51,911 bases of DNA from Paenibacillus senegalensis JC66. GTDB taxonomy: Bacteria; Bacillota; Bacilli; Paenibacillales; NBRC-103111. Below the pieces are notes generated by a model, which saw only the letters and a program-made list of their open reading frames with translations, was not told the origin of the DNA and did not search any database. The stretch is from the NCBI RefSeq assembly GCF_000285515.1, contig NZ_HE610960.1:66334-118244 (forward strand), written 5' to 3'. A program made the position numbers and the translations under genes. Below, piece after piece: positions 15,664-24,470 of the stretch (position 1 is its first letter; every line of letters starts with the position of its first letter).

Positions 15664-18228
15664 CTAGATCTGATTGCTTTGCTTCGCCCGCTGGATGGCC
15701 TGCAAGCGATTGTTCACCTGGAGCTTGCTGTACAAGTTGTTAATATGTGTTTTAAGCGTTGAAGGCGCGATGCCCAGCCGGGCTGCAATTTCCTTGTTCG
15801 ATAATCCGTCACTCATTAATTTCACTACGTTCAGCTCTTGGCCGGTCAGACTGCGATAGGCCTGAACTGCATCCGTCCACCCGTGATTATAAGGAGTAAT
15901 CGCGCCCAGCAGCCGCTTCACGTAGGCCAGGGAAATGCCGCTATTTGATCCCAGATAGCGGCTTTGCCGGAGCTGCACGTATTTGGCAAGCAGGTCGGAC
16001 AATCGCCGGCCTTCATCGGCAAAGGTGCGGAAGTACCCCTCCCCTTGCGAAAGCTTAAGCGCTTGATCCAACGCATCCATACTGAGCGCTTCTGCTTCCA
16101 GCTTGTCCAGAATGATGCTTCGGTGGACGAGCAGACGAAGCTTGTCATGCCTGCGGCCTGTCTGCTCCGCGAGGCCCAGCAATCGGTCAATCACCTGCAG
16201 CGCTTGCTCCGTCCTGCCCCGCTCTGCCAGCAAACATGCGAACAAATCATACTCATCCATCATCGAGAGCGGGATTTCATCCTCGTACCGCAGACCGCAA
16301 TGGTCGAGCCAGGCCGCTGCCGCGTCTCCGCCATCTGCTCGCATCCGTTCGAGCAGCGCTGCGAACCAGCGAATTCTGCCCGTAATTACCGGATATTGTT
16401 CCCGGTCGACTTGCTCGGCCTGAGCCCTGATGATCCTATCCGCCTCATCCCATCGCCCTTCAGCCGAATAAATGCGCGCGGTCCATAGCGATGACATCAC
16501 CGTCAGGTTCAAATGCCGATGCTGTTTGCCCAGCTCCAACGCTTTGCGAAATTCCTGTTCGGCTTCGTGCAGCTGATTTCGCTCATAGAGCAGTCTTGCA
16601 TAATTCATATGTAAATGTGCGACAAAGAACACATTCTTGGTTCCTGACCATACCCGCAAATATTCGTTCAATACATGTTCGGCCGCATTAAGTCCGCCCG
16701 CTACCGCATAAATATCCCATACCGGCTGATAACCCTCTTCATCCGTGCCGAGGCCCACGAACAGATCGCCATCCGGATGCATTTGAACATACCTCTCGGA
16801 ATACCGAATCGAAGCAGCAAAATCTTTGGCAAAGAACGCATTGAAGGCTTCGAGCACGCTGATCCCGGCATGCATCATGCCTGCTGTCTGCTGCGGGAGG
16901 CTGGCTGCGTTTTCGCTTATTTTCTCCTTCACCCACGCGAGCGTACGCTTCGCCATTTCATATTCACCGGATAGAAAAAAAGAGGCCATCTTCATCATAA
17001 ACAACATCGGCTGGCCGAATAGCAAGGAATCTGGAATGGCAGCGAACCAGGAGCGCAAGGTGCTCCAATGAGCCCTCATCATCTGTGGGGCAAGCTTCTT
17101 CAGCAGACGAAGCGCATCTTCATACAGCGAGCCAGTCAAATAATGATCCATCGCTTCATAGGCAAAGCCGTTCTCCTCAAGCCAGCGTCCTGCTGCCGCA
17201 TGCAGCGCATGGACTTGCTCAGGAGACCGCATCCGAATCTGGGCACGGAGAAACTGCCCGAACAAATGATGATAGCGATACCATTCCCGCTGTTCATCCA
17301 GCGGCAGGAGAAACAAGTTCGCCTGCTCCAGCTCCTGCAGCAGCAGCGAGCTGTTCGCCATCCCGGTAACGGCTGCACACAATTCACTATTCATTCGTTC
17401 CAGAATAGAGGTTTGAAGTAAAAACTGCTGGAGCGGATTCGGCTGCTGCGACAAGATTTCTTCCATAAAATAATCGGCATAATCCCGCTGCTGGCCGGAG
17501 ATTCGCTGGATATTCGAACCGCGTTGCGCCGATTTGCTTAACAGCAGAGCCGCCAGACGCATCCCCGCCGCCCATCCTTCCGTTCGCTCCATCACAGCTG
17601 CTGTCTCCTGTGCCGATAACTGCAGTTCCTGGTAGCTGGCGAAAAATTGGACGGCCTCTTCGGCTGCAAACCGCAAGTCCTCTGTTTCCAACTGATTGAG
17701 TCTGCCCCATGTGCGCATTTTGGCCAGCGGAAGCTCCGGCATAGATCTGCTCGCAATGTACAGGTGGATATGGGACGGGAGATGTTCAAGGAAATACGAC
17801 ACTCCCTCTACAATCATGCGTTCTTCAATCAGGTGAAAATCATCCCATATCAGCACCACTGGCGCCGTCAGCCGGTTCAATCCATTGATCAAGGCAGCGA
17901 TAAATGACAGCCCCGAAGCATCGCCACTGCTGAAACGAAGAACGGGCTGGTCATCAAAGTCCGGGCAGGCTTGCTTCAGTGCGGCAATCGCATGCGTCCA
18001 GAATCGATTGCTGTCATTATCTCCCTGATCCAGCGATAGCCAGGCGACGGGAAGCTCCACCGTCTTTGTCCACTCGCTGAGCAGCGTGGTCTTGCCATAG
18101 CCAGCTGGCGCCGTCACCAAAGTGAGTGCATGATCCAATCCTTCTTCCAGTCGATTGGCCAGGCGGCAGCGTGTAATTAGTGCCGTTCGCGACCGGGGAA
18201 TATGGAGTTTGGTAGCGAGAATCATCAC
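15664..18228 (-). CDS. MalT-like LuxR-family transcriptional activator (STAND ATPase)
   Basis: These large regulators sense an inducer through an ATPase core and a superhelical TPR-like region and bind DNA by a LuxR helix-turn-helix. Visible here are Walker A APAGYGKTT near residue 40, Walker B VVLIWDDFHLIEE, about 550 residues of helical repeats and the C-terminal HTH LTGQELNVVKLMSDGLSNKE followed by IAARLGIAPSTLKTHINNLY. The total of about 854 residues is usual. The longest frame begins at 18258, but AAAGGAGG sits ten bases before the GTG at 18228, so that start is preferred; an ATG follows directly at 18225. It is divergent from the SLH surface protein gene, a candidate target. The inducer is unknown. 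Confidence 0.9.
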   Translation of the reverse strand: MMILATKLHIPRSRTALITRCRLANRLEEGLDHALTLVTAPAGYGKTTLLSEWTKTVELPVAWLSLDQGDNDSNRFWTHAIAALKQACPDFDDQPVLRFSSGDASGLSFIAALINGLNRLTAPVVLIWDDFHLIEERMIVEGVSYFLEHLPSHIHLYIASRSMPELPLAKMRTWGRLNQLETEDLRFAAEEAVQFFASYQELQLSAQETAAVMERTEGWAAGMRLAALLLSKSAQRGSNIQRISGQQRDYADYFMEEILSQQPNPLQQFLLQTSILERMNSELCAAVTGMANSSLLLQELEQANLFLLPLDEQREWYRYHHLFGQFLRAQIRMRSPEQVHALHAAAGRWLEENGFAYEAMDHYLTGSLYEDALRLLKKLAPQMMRAHWSTLRSWFAAIPDSLLFGQPMLFMMKMASFFLSGEYEMAKRTLAWVKEKISENAASLPQQTAGMMHAGISVLEAFNAFFAKDFAASIRYSERYVQMHPDGDLFVGLGTDEEGYQPVWDIYAVAGGLNAAEHVLNEYLRVWSGTKNVFFVAHLHMNYARLLYERNQLHEAEQEFRKALELGKQHRHLNLTVMSSLWTARIYSAEGRWDEADRIIRAQAEQVDREQYPVITGRIRWFAALLERMRADGGDAAAAWLDHCGLRYEDEIPLSMMDEYDLFACLLAERGRTEQALQVIDRLLGLAEQTGRRHDKLRLLVHRSIILDKLEAEALSMDALDQALKLSQGEGYFRTFADEGRRLSDLLAKYVQLRQSRYLGSNSGISLAYVKRLLGAITPYNHGWTDAVQAYRSLTGQELNVVKLMSDGLSNKEIAARLGIAPSTLKTHINNLYSKLQVNNRLQAIQRAKQSNQI

Positions 18229-18380
18229 AGGGTCATTTCCTCCTTTGACACCAATCATGATCTAAACCCTTTCTTCCTATTTTACCAAATATGACTAAGG
18301 AATAGAGTGGCAATCGTGTTTTGTGTTTCCAGATGCTTATTCTCCACCTTTCTCCCCCACCCTTTGGAAAGCAGGGTGGA

Positions 18381-18408
18381 TTACAAATAAGGCCAGCGAA
18401 TATATAAT
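18381..18408 (+). promoter_or_regulatory. Candidate promoter of the SLH surface protein gene
   Basis: TTACAA (18381-18386) and a perfect TATAAT (18403-18408) are 16 bases apart, giving a start near 18415 and a leader of about 60 bases before the GTG at 18477. Confidence 0.5.
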
Positions 18409-18476
18409 CTGCTTGAACCCCTTTTGAGATGATACGGAGTTCAGCCCAGATTTAAACATGTAGTGGGAGTGATAGT

Positions 18477-21400
18477 GTGGAAAACTGGACAAAAATGCGG
18501 TTCATCCGAATGGTGTTTACGCTAACTCTCGTCCTTGCAATGCTGCTGCATCCAGTTCAGGGAGAGATTTACGCTGCGGATGAAGATTATGGAGCCGGAG
18601 GATGGCTCCTTCCCTACTCGGACGTGCGGGAGGATGACTATTTTACCGAAGCGCTGCTATTCTTCACTTCGACAAATTTGCTTGTGCCGTCCGAAGATAA
18701 GTTTCATCCCGGTCAAGCTGTCTCGCGCGGTGATTTTTTCCAGTGGCTTTCTTCGTTTTTACAGTTGCAAGAAGAAGAGCTGCCTGACAATAATCCCGGC
18801 AAGGCTGCTGAAAATCTCGTAGAACTGGGAATCATATCCGGTTATGAGGATGGCTCCCTCAGGCTGGATTCGACGATTACACGTGCAGAGGCAGCGGTTA
18901 TCTTCCAACGCATTATGAAATGGGAGACATCTGTTGACGCACTGGCCCGATTTGTGGATGTCGTTCACGGTTCCTGGTACAGCGAAGCCCTGAGTGCCAT
19001 GGCTAATTATCAGCTGATTCAAGGCCGCAAGGAAGGAATTTTCGCCCCGCATGAAGGGATGACCCGGGCGGAAGCGATTGCGCTCCTGTACCGGGTATTC
19101 TTCGAGATGAATCAAATCGAACAGATTCAGGACGACCAGATCGTCATCAACGGCAAAGTATTTCCGTATCATTCTCATTTGCAAGGACTATTCGCAGAGC
19201 AAAATCGCGGAGCCCTGCAAGGGGCAGCCGTGAACTATGTCGTTAAGAATGGGGTTATCGTTGATGTGACTCGCTTATATATTGCGAACAACAACGAGAA
19301 TCGGCTAGTTCTGAATGGCGGCGGAGCTGTCATAGGCGGCAATCTGTATGTCACAAGACCGTCTGTAACGCTTGCAGATTTAACTGTGGCGGGTAATTTG
19401 TATGTGACCAATCAGGTGAGCCGCTCCTTTACCAGCGAGAATTTGGAGGTGCAAGGCTTTACAATCTTTACGCCGGCGAACGATGTAGTTGCATCTCTGC
19501 CGGTTCAGGCCAAGGACAGCAGCCTGGGTGCGCTCATCATTTCCAGAAACGTCCACTTTGACCCGGACGATCCGGACGCCCAGGATGACCCGGACAACCC
19601 GGACTCAGAGCAGGGCCAACTGCTCTCACTCTCGTCTCCTTCCCGCAAGAAACAGATCGAAGTGAGCATAGCGGCTATCGACCAATCCCTGCAAAAGAGA
19701 CTCCAGGATTTGGGCATCCAGCAAGGGCAACTGGGAGGTCCGACAGGCGATGATCCTTGGAGTCATGAAGCTCTGACCAGATTGATAGAAAATCTGCTGG
19801 ATACAAAAGGGCAAATTGAAGACATCGAGAGAGAATACAACTCCAGATATATTAAAGCCCCTTACTACAGTGATTACACGAAATGGTCCAGAAGCAACCT
19901 GTACAATCTGGGGATGCCAGGTATCGAAAATGGCGGCTATATCCCAAGGCAAGAGATTGAAGATATCATAAGAAGCATCAATGATCAGCTTCTGGACAAC
20001 TTAGGCGGGTCAAGGGATAATTTAATCGGCGGCAGGGAGATTCCAGCCATTATCGGTACACCGGACCAGAACGAGCTTAGAAACGAACGCAGGAACGAAC
20101 GCACCAACGAGCTCAGGAACGAACGCACTAACGAGCGCACCAACGAGCGCACCAACGAGCGCACCCCTCCGCTTGACGTGCGTATGGATGAAAGAAGACA
20201 ATCCTTTATCGTTGTTTCGGATGCTACTCTAAGCGCCCCAAAGGATACGACCGTGCCTTCTGTGGCATTAATGGATGTGGAGAATTTTACAGTTAACTCG
20301 CATATTGAACGCTTGGTTATCGCTCACATCAATACGACCGAAACCTCGCTGTCCGGTTCCGGACGGATCGAACATCTCCGGGTTCAGTCCGGCAGTCAGG
20401 TAACGTTGGATATGCAGGGAGAAGTTGAACATCTGGTCATTAAGGGTCCTGAGGTTAACATCCATCTAGGAGAAAATACGATCATCCACAACATTGAATT
20501 GCCTGCAGGGATCAATCTGGAGGATATTATTAAAAATTTAGAGAAGATCGGGGACAACATCCGTCAAGTCAATGGGGAGCCCTACCCGGCTCCGGCAGCG
20601 ATTCCGCCCGCTATCGGCGGAGACTCGCCCAGCCCAGAAGACCCCGAACTGCCCGGAGAGCCCGAACAACCCGGAGGGCCCGAACTGCCCGGGGAACCCG
20701 AACTGCCTGGGGAGCCCGAGCAGCCCGGGGAGCCCGAGCAACCTGGGGAGCCCGGGGAACCGGTCACCCCTCCAACGATCAAGAATCATGAACTCAGTCC
20801 TGTAGTGGATGGTACGGTGACCATGAATGTCTATACCCAGCATGCGGATTCGATCTATTGGGTCATCCCGCAATTTATAGATGTCGATCCGGCAATCCAA
20901 CCTCATCCTGAATCTATTTTCAAGGGACAGGATTATAATCCAGCGACAGAGGAGTGTATTCCAGCCGCCTATTCCGGCAGCGCGCCAGTGAACGGAAACG
21001 CAGCATCCGTTACACTGGATGCGACATGGCCCATTGATCAATTGTGGGTTGTCGCTGCAAGGGATGCCGATTCGGCCTCTCCCCAGCTTTCTGATGTATA
21101 CACCATTGATGTGGAACTCGACTATCCCGGTCCCGGAGAGCCTGTAAAGTTTACCGCCATGTTTGACAATGCTGTCCAGGCGGTCGTGGAAGGAAATGTA
21201 GACGGCATTCCGTTCAAGCTGGAGATCACTGGAGACATCGATGATATGCCTGGCTCCGAAATCACACTCCATGTACAGAAACTGATCAAGAGCAATACCG
21301 TACACGCACTGAATCTATACGGTCTGCAAACGCGAACGGTTCGGGTGGCCTTAGGGATTCCATCCGGGGTGTCCGGGAGCGAGGCTACAATGTTCGAACG

Positions 21401-21797
21401 GGCAGCTTCACCGTCTGAAGAGCTTGAACCGATCTGGAAATACAGAGGTGGAAGTGTGACGGAGCGTCGGATCCAAGGCAGGCCTACACAGCCGTCTGGG
21501 ACTCTGGCGATTGCTGTAACGGCCGTTGTGCCGATGCCGCAAAATGTCCACGCGGTCGCAACCGGCCCGGACAGCGTCAACTTATCTTGGGATACCACTG
21601 CGGGAGCGACCGCTTATCGTATCTACCGATACGATGAAACGGTTGGAATGGACTTTGCAGGGGAGACAACAGCCACAACCTTTACGGACTCCGGTTTAAC
21701 GGAGGGAACAAAGTATGGATATGCGGTTACCGCTCTCCGGGATGAATTTGAATCTGCCCATCCCGACTACATTTCGGTAACGACACTTTTGCCGTGA
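18477..21797 (+). CDS. SLH-domain surface protein with repeat regions and C-terminal fibronectin III domain
   Basis: A signal peptide covers about the first 33 residues (hydrophobic core MVFTLTLVLAMLL, cut near IYAAD). Three S-layer homology domains follow at about 40-100, 105-150 and 155-205 (SDVREDDYFTEAL; LGIISGYEDGSLRLD; FVDVVHGSWYSEAL; TRAEAIALLYRVF), which anchor proteins to pyruvylated wall polymer. The middle (220-760) has beta-rich segments like GGGAVIGGNLYVTRPSVTLA and an NER/TNER tandem run near 540-560. A Pro/Gly/Glu run of the (E)PELPG type spans about 715-760, and a fibronectin III domain lies at about 1015-1105. GGGAG precedes the GTG start. Its position divergent from a MalT-like regulator suggests control by it. 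The middle domains were not identified, so it may be structural or an enzyme-bearing surface protein. Confidence 0.88.
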   Translation: MENWTKMRFIRMVFTLTLVLAMLLHPVQGEIYAADEDYGAGGWLLPYSDVREDDYFTEALLFFTSTNLLVPSEDKFHPGQAVSRGDFFQWLSSFLQLQEEELPDNNPGKAAENLVELGIISGYEDGSLRLDSTITRAEAAVIFQRIMKWETSVDALARFVDVVHGSWYSEALSAMANYQLIQGRKEGIFAPHEGMTRAEAIALLYRVFFEMNQIEQIQDDQIVINGKVFPYHSHLQGLFAEQNRGALQGAAVNYVVKNGVIVDVTRLYIANNNENRLVLNGGGAVIGGNLYVTRPSVTLADLTVAGNLYVTNQVSRSFTSENLEVQGFTIFTPANDVVASLPVQAKDSSLGALIISRNVHFDPDDPDAQDDPDNPDSEQGQLLSLSSPSRKKQIEVSIAAIDQSLQKRLQDLGIQQGQLGGPTGDDPWSHEALTRLIENLLDTKGQIEDIEREYNSRYIKAPYYSDYTKWSRSNLYNLGMPGIENGGYIPRQEIEDIIRSINDQLLDNLGGSRDNLIGGREIPAIIGTPDQNELRNERRNERTNELRNERTNERTNERTNERTPPLDVRMDERRQSFIVVSDATLSAPKDTTVPSVALMDVENFTVNSHIERLVIAHINTTETSLSGSGRIEHLRVQSGSQVTLDMQGEVEHLVIKGPEVNIHLGENTIIHNIELPAGINLEDIIKNLEKIGDNIRQVNGEPYPAPAAIPPAIGGDSPSPEDPELPGEPEQPGGPELPGEPELPGEPEQPGEPEQPGEPGEPVTPPTIKNHELSPVVDGTVTMNVYTQHADSIYWVIPQFIDVDPAIQPHPESIFKGQDYNPATEECIPAAYSGSAPVNGNAASVTLDATWPIDQLWVVAARDADSASPQLSDVYTIDVELDYPGPGEPVKFTAMFDNAVQAVVEGNVDGIPFKLEITGDIDDMPGSEITLHVQKLIKSNTVHALNLYGLQTRTVRVALGIPSGVSGSEATMFERAASPSEELEPIWKYRGGSVTERRIQGRPTQPSGTLAIAVTAVVPMPQNVHAVATGPDSVNLSWDTTAGATAYRIYRYDETVGMDFAGETTATTFTDSGLTEGTKYGYAVTALRDEFESAHPDYISVTTLLP
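20070..20166 (+). repeat. 12-bp coding minisatellite (NER-type units)
   Basis: Inside the SLH protein gene a run of about 8 imperfect 12-base units close to AACGAGCGCACC encodes Asn-Glu-Arg-Thr/Arg repeats. Such runs change length by slippage; the units nearest the 3' end are identical, a sign of recent duplication. Confidence 0.85.
20633..20762 (+). repeat. Pro/Gly/Glu-rich coding repeat
   Basis: A tandem of 12-base units related to CCCGGAGAGCCC/GAACAACCC gives Pro-Gly-Glu-Pro and Pro-Glu-Leu/Gln-type repeats in the SLH protein, a probable extended wall-spanning linker. Confidence 0.8.
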
Positions 21798-21829
21798 AGC
21801 ACCGCGTAACTTTTTACACACTAAGCGAG

Positions 21830-22476
21830 GGGGCTATTCGAAAAGTGGCCGTTCAGCCAGATAGCTAAAAAGCAAATCCGAAGAATGCTGTAATATCACA
21901 TTGTTTCGAAAACAAACGGCCGAAGGAGGAGGAATGGTTTTTTAATTTCGGTGTACTTGAAAATGAAATGTATGCGGAAGTGTATGCGAAAACAGTCATG
22001 CCATTGAATTCTCAGGCACAACTCCAGCATGAAAATTGCCAAGGTTGGCGGGGGGCGCGGAGGTCGAGGGCTGCGCGGGCTTGTTGCCTGCGTTTTGTAC
22101 GAAATGTCGTACAAATGCATGGGGTGAGGGGCGATTTCCGGAGATTTGTATGAAACGTCGTACAAATTCAGGGGATTGAAGTGTGATTACCCAAGATTTA
22201 TATGACAAATCGTACAAATGCAGGAGATTGAAGCGCGATTGCCCGAGATTTATATGACAAATCGTACAAATGCAGGGCTTTAAGCTATTAAGGAGCTCCA
22301 GCCAGTGTTTTCAGACGAAATTTTGTAGCAAGTTATGTGATTGGGGTGCGAATACCCGAGCTTGCTCATCATGCGGGGAGTTTACGCTGGGGGTTATTTT
22401 CACAGAAAAACCGCATACATTCGCCGCTGCAGCGGGCCTGAGTGAATTGGGGCTGTCCAGACTTTTGGACAGCCCC
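21830..22476. mobile_element. MITE-like element, 647 bp, imperfect inverted ends
   Basis: The left end GGGGCTATTCGAAAAGT (21830-21846) is an imperfect inverted copy of the right end ACTTTTGGACAGCCCC (22461-22476). A second, 128-bp segment at 24471-24598 has the same kind of ends, shares GAAAAGTG.CCGTT next to the left end and AAAAACCGCATACA near the right end (22406-22419). No transposase frame lies inside. The right end doubles as a hairpin (22449-22476) followed by TTGTTTT. The interior holds the 51-52 bp tandem repeats. Calling it a mobile element is an inference from the two copies. Confidence 0.45.
22092..22275. repeat. Tandem 51-52 bp repeat, four copies, each with a dyad
   Basis: Each unit holds an inverted repeat: TTTGTACGA-N4-TCGTACAAA, perfect at 22094-22115 and decaying on the left arm at 22145-22166 (one change), 22197-22218 and 22249-22270. 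The spacings between copies are 51, 52 and 52 bases. Between the dyads the sequence CAGGGGATTGAAG.G.GATT..CC is shared by the later copies. The two last copies are nearly identical. Confidence 0.85.
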
Positions 22477-22483
22477 TTGTTTT
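22449..22483 (+). terminator. Hairpin plus T-run at the right end of the MITE-like element
   Basis: GGGGCTGTCC (22449-22458) and GGACAGCCCC (22467-22476) pair perfectly over ten bases with an eight-base loop, followed by TTGTTTT. It could terminate plus-strand transcripts running on from the SLH gene. Confidence 0.65.
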
Positions 22484-22592
22484 AACATGATATAATCGGA
22501 TTTTAAATCCTCTCATCTGCCTGTGGAGGCTGCGATTTATAGTGAATATCCACGTAACATTAGTGTCCGGCCGAGTGATCAGCAGGATGTTC

Positions 22593-22790
22593 TTCGCTAA
22601 CGCTCGCCCTTGCTCTTATTCAGCCAAAAAAGCAGGAATTTGATTTCTAACGCTCCTCCTCGCTCTTATTTCTGACAACTAGCCCTAAAAACCACGTTCT
22701 GAAGGAAAATAAGGACGAGCGCGAGCGTTAGAATTTCCATGCCCCTGATTTTGGTCAAATAAGGACGATGGCGAGCGTTACAATTTTTAT
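22593..22790. repeat. Dispersed palindromic repeat cluster: two forward and two inverted copies
   Basis: Forward units with CTAACGCTC...CTCTTATT lie at about 22593-22622 and 22641-22674, and reverse units with AATAAGGACGA...GAGCGTTA at 22706-22738 and 22757-22789. RNA from either strand could fold the inner and outer pairs into a nested hairpin. The same order, two forward then two reverse, recurs at 51612-51800. Confidence 0.75.
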
Positions 22791-22799
22791 CCTCACAGC

Positions 22800-23210
22800 C
22801 TACTCTGAAACTTGAAAAATATCTTGCGGGTCGTTTGTCTGCAGGACAACTCCGTCATTATCCAACACAATAATGGTAGGTGACTGTTCAATATCGAACA
22901 GCTCTTTATAATTATATTTCTGTGTTTGGTCTCCCAGGCTTATAAAAGTCATGTTATGAATGTTTATGGTTTCTAGAGCGGCTTCAGAATTAATGACATT
23001 TAACATTTCGTTGATTAATTCCGTATAGTCTGTTATTCTGCCGTCCCAAAAAACATAAATATTATAGGATTCTTGATCCGGCGCCACCATATCTCGAACT
23101 GCATCTTCTTTAGTTGCCGAGCAGGCTGTTAGAAGAGCGGCTACCAGAAATGCGGCTAGAAGATGATGAGAAAGAAGGAGCAGCGGTTTTCTTTTTTTAA
23201 TAGAAATCAC
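22800..23210 (-). CDS. Small lipoprotein, possibly thioredoxin-like, with unusual start
   Basis: A basic start (KKRKPLLLL), a hydrophobic segment and LLTAC, a standard lipobox, predict a lipoprotein of about 110 mature residues. The mature part has beta-alpha pattern segments (NIYVFWDG; SPTIIVLDNDGVVLQT) that resemble the C-terminal half of a thioredoxin fold, without a CxxC motif. The best Shine-Dalgarno, GAGGTG, is placed for an ATT codon at 23201, giving a signal peptide that begins exactly at (M)KKRK; the GTG at 23210 given here lies within that site and has none of its own. No good ATG exists. No operon partner is visible. Confidence 0.65.
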   Translation of the reverse strand: MISIKKRKPLLLLSHHLLAAFLVAALLTACSATKEDAVRDMVAPDQESYNIYVFWDGRITDYTELINEMLNVINSEAALETINIHNMTFISLGDQTQKYNYKELFDIEQSPTIIVLDNDGVVLQTNDPQDIFQVSE

Positions 23211-23373
23211 CTCATGAGAATCATAGGCACTTCGACCTCTAGTAATAATTACTGACCGCGGAGATCGATTCATGATCTTAGTTCATTGCTTCCGGGACCC
23301 CGGTTCCCCTCATATTGTAATCTGAAATGAACAGAACGTCCAGTTAAAATGAAAGCTTAAGTTGAAAGCTTAC

Positions 23374-24285
23374 TTAAATGGATATTTTCCGCTCATACTG
23401 CTGCTGAAATTCGGTGGGCGTTAGCCCGCTGAATTTTTTGAATGCTTTACTGAAGGAGTGAATGGACTGGTAGCGCAGCAGCTCTGCCACCCTTGTGACA
23501 GACTGGCGATTGCTCGCCAGCATCTGCATCGCTTTCTTTAGCTTCTTATTCGTATAATAAGACTGCAAGCTAATGCCCATTTCATCCCGGAATACATGCG
23601 AAACGTAGGAATAGCTGTAGCCGATCGTTTTCGCGATCTCGCGTAAATCTCTCAGCTCCATAAATTGATTATCAATATAGGATAACGCTTGTTCGGCAAT
23701 TTCTCTTCTGGTGTTTATCCGGTAATTTGCAGAGTCGTCTATCGCCGGATCAGCTTCGGATTGCGATGGCAAAGCGTATCGCGCTATGGTCACCAGCAGC
23801 TGATTCAAATAACTGCCGGCCAATAGATAGGTGTATTTGTTGTGCTTCATCGTTTCGCTCAGCAGGCGGGTCAACGTTTCGCCGCTGCCGGCCTCCTTGG
23901 TGTTGTTGGGAGCGACCTGCCAGCCGGCGATTTGCTGCAGCACCGATAGGGGGTGTGCGCCCTCCCAGTCTATTAGAGAAAACCGGACAAACCCGAACTT
24001 CGCTTTGCCGCTGACGTCCAAATTAACTTCCGTATGGGGAGGCAGAAATAGCAATTCATTCACGTTCAGCCGTCTGCTGCAATCGATCCGGACCTCATCC
24101 GTAGTTAGCATCAGGGTGCCTAATTCAAAGCCATCACCGCTTGCGATCGTACATCTTCCCCCGGATAATTCCTGCTCTCCAGCCTGATGCAGTACGAATT
24201 GCTCATATCGGAAAGGATTATGAAGGTAAGTTTTTACACTTGCTTTTACTTTAGGATGGACTAACCATGCACATTTCAAGTTCAC
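23374..24285 (-). CDS. AraC-family transcriptional regulator
   Basis: The C-terminal 100 residues carry two helix-turn-helix units of the AraC type (LREIAKTIGYSYSYVSHVFR and VTRVAELLRYQSIHSFSKAF, then FSGLTPTEFQQQY). The N-terminal 190 residues look like a cupin-type sensor domain (LLFLPPHTEVNLDV). The total is 303 residues from the GTG at 24285, which has GGGAGG eight bases upstream; a longer frame begins at 24333 but lacks a site. It lies upstream of, and on the same strand as, the small lipoprotein, and shares its promoter region with the 3' end of the transport operon. A cre-like sequence is present at 24308-24321. The ligand is unknown. Confidence 0.88.
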   Translation of the reverse strand: MNLKCAWLVHPKVKASVKTYLHNPFRYEQFVLHQAGEQELSGGRCTIASGDGFELGTLMLTTDEVRIDCSRRLNVNELLFLPPHTEVNLDVSGKAKFGFVRFSLIDWEGAHPLSVLQQIAGWQVAPNNTKEAGSGETLTRLLSETMKHNKYTYLLAGSYLNQLLVTIARYALPSQSEADPAIDDSANYRINTRREIAEQALSYIDNQFMELRDLREIAKTIGYSYSYVSHVFRDEMGISLQSYYTNKKLKKAMQMLASNRQSVTRVAELLRYQSIHSFSKAFKKFSGLTPTEFQQQYERKISI

Positions 24286-24307
24286 TCCCGCACCCTCCCT
24301 CACTGAA

Positions 24308-24321
24308 TGAAAGCGATTTCT
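24308..24321. promoter_or_regulatory. cre-like (CcpA) site upstream of the AraC gene
   Basis: TGAAAGCGATTTCT matches the cre consensus TGWNANCGNTNWCA at all positions but the last. It lies 23 bases upstream of the GTG start, so it would probably repress. Confidence 0.35.
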
Positions 24322-24470
24322 TTTATTATGCAAAAAGTAAGAAGGATCTCATATCCGTCAATCTTATGATAGGGAGGAATATTTTAAGTTTTTTCCACAA
24401 CAGGAGCCGCCCGTAAAGAAAGAGAGCAGGCAGGAAGTCCGCTTTCAAGGCAAATTGCACCGCAGTGAAA

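Noticed and set aside
20538-21305. 255-codon minus-strand frame inside the SLH gene
   Set aside because: It mirrors the repeat region of a clear surface-protein gene, has no ribosome site and is rich in artefactual Leu/Gly/Phe runs.
22092-22275. CRISPR array
   Set aside because: The whole 51-52 bp unit is repeated, there are no unique spacers of constant size, and no cas gene is present.
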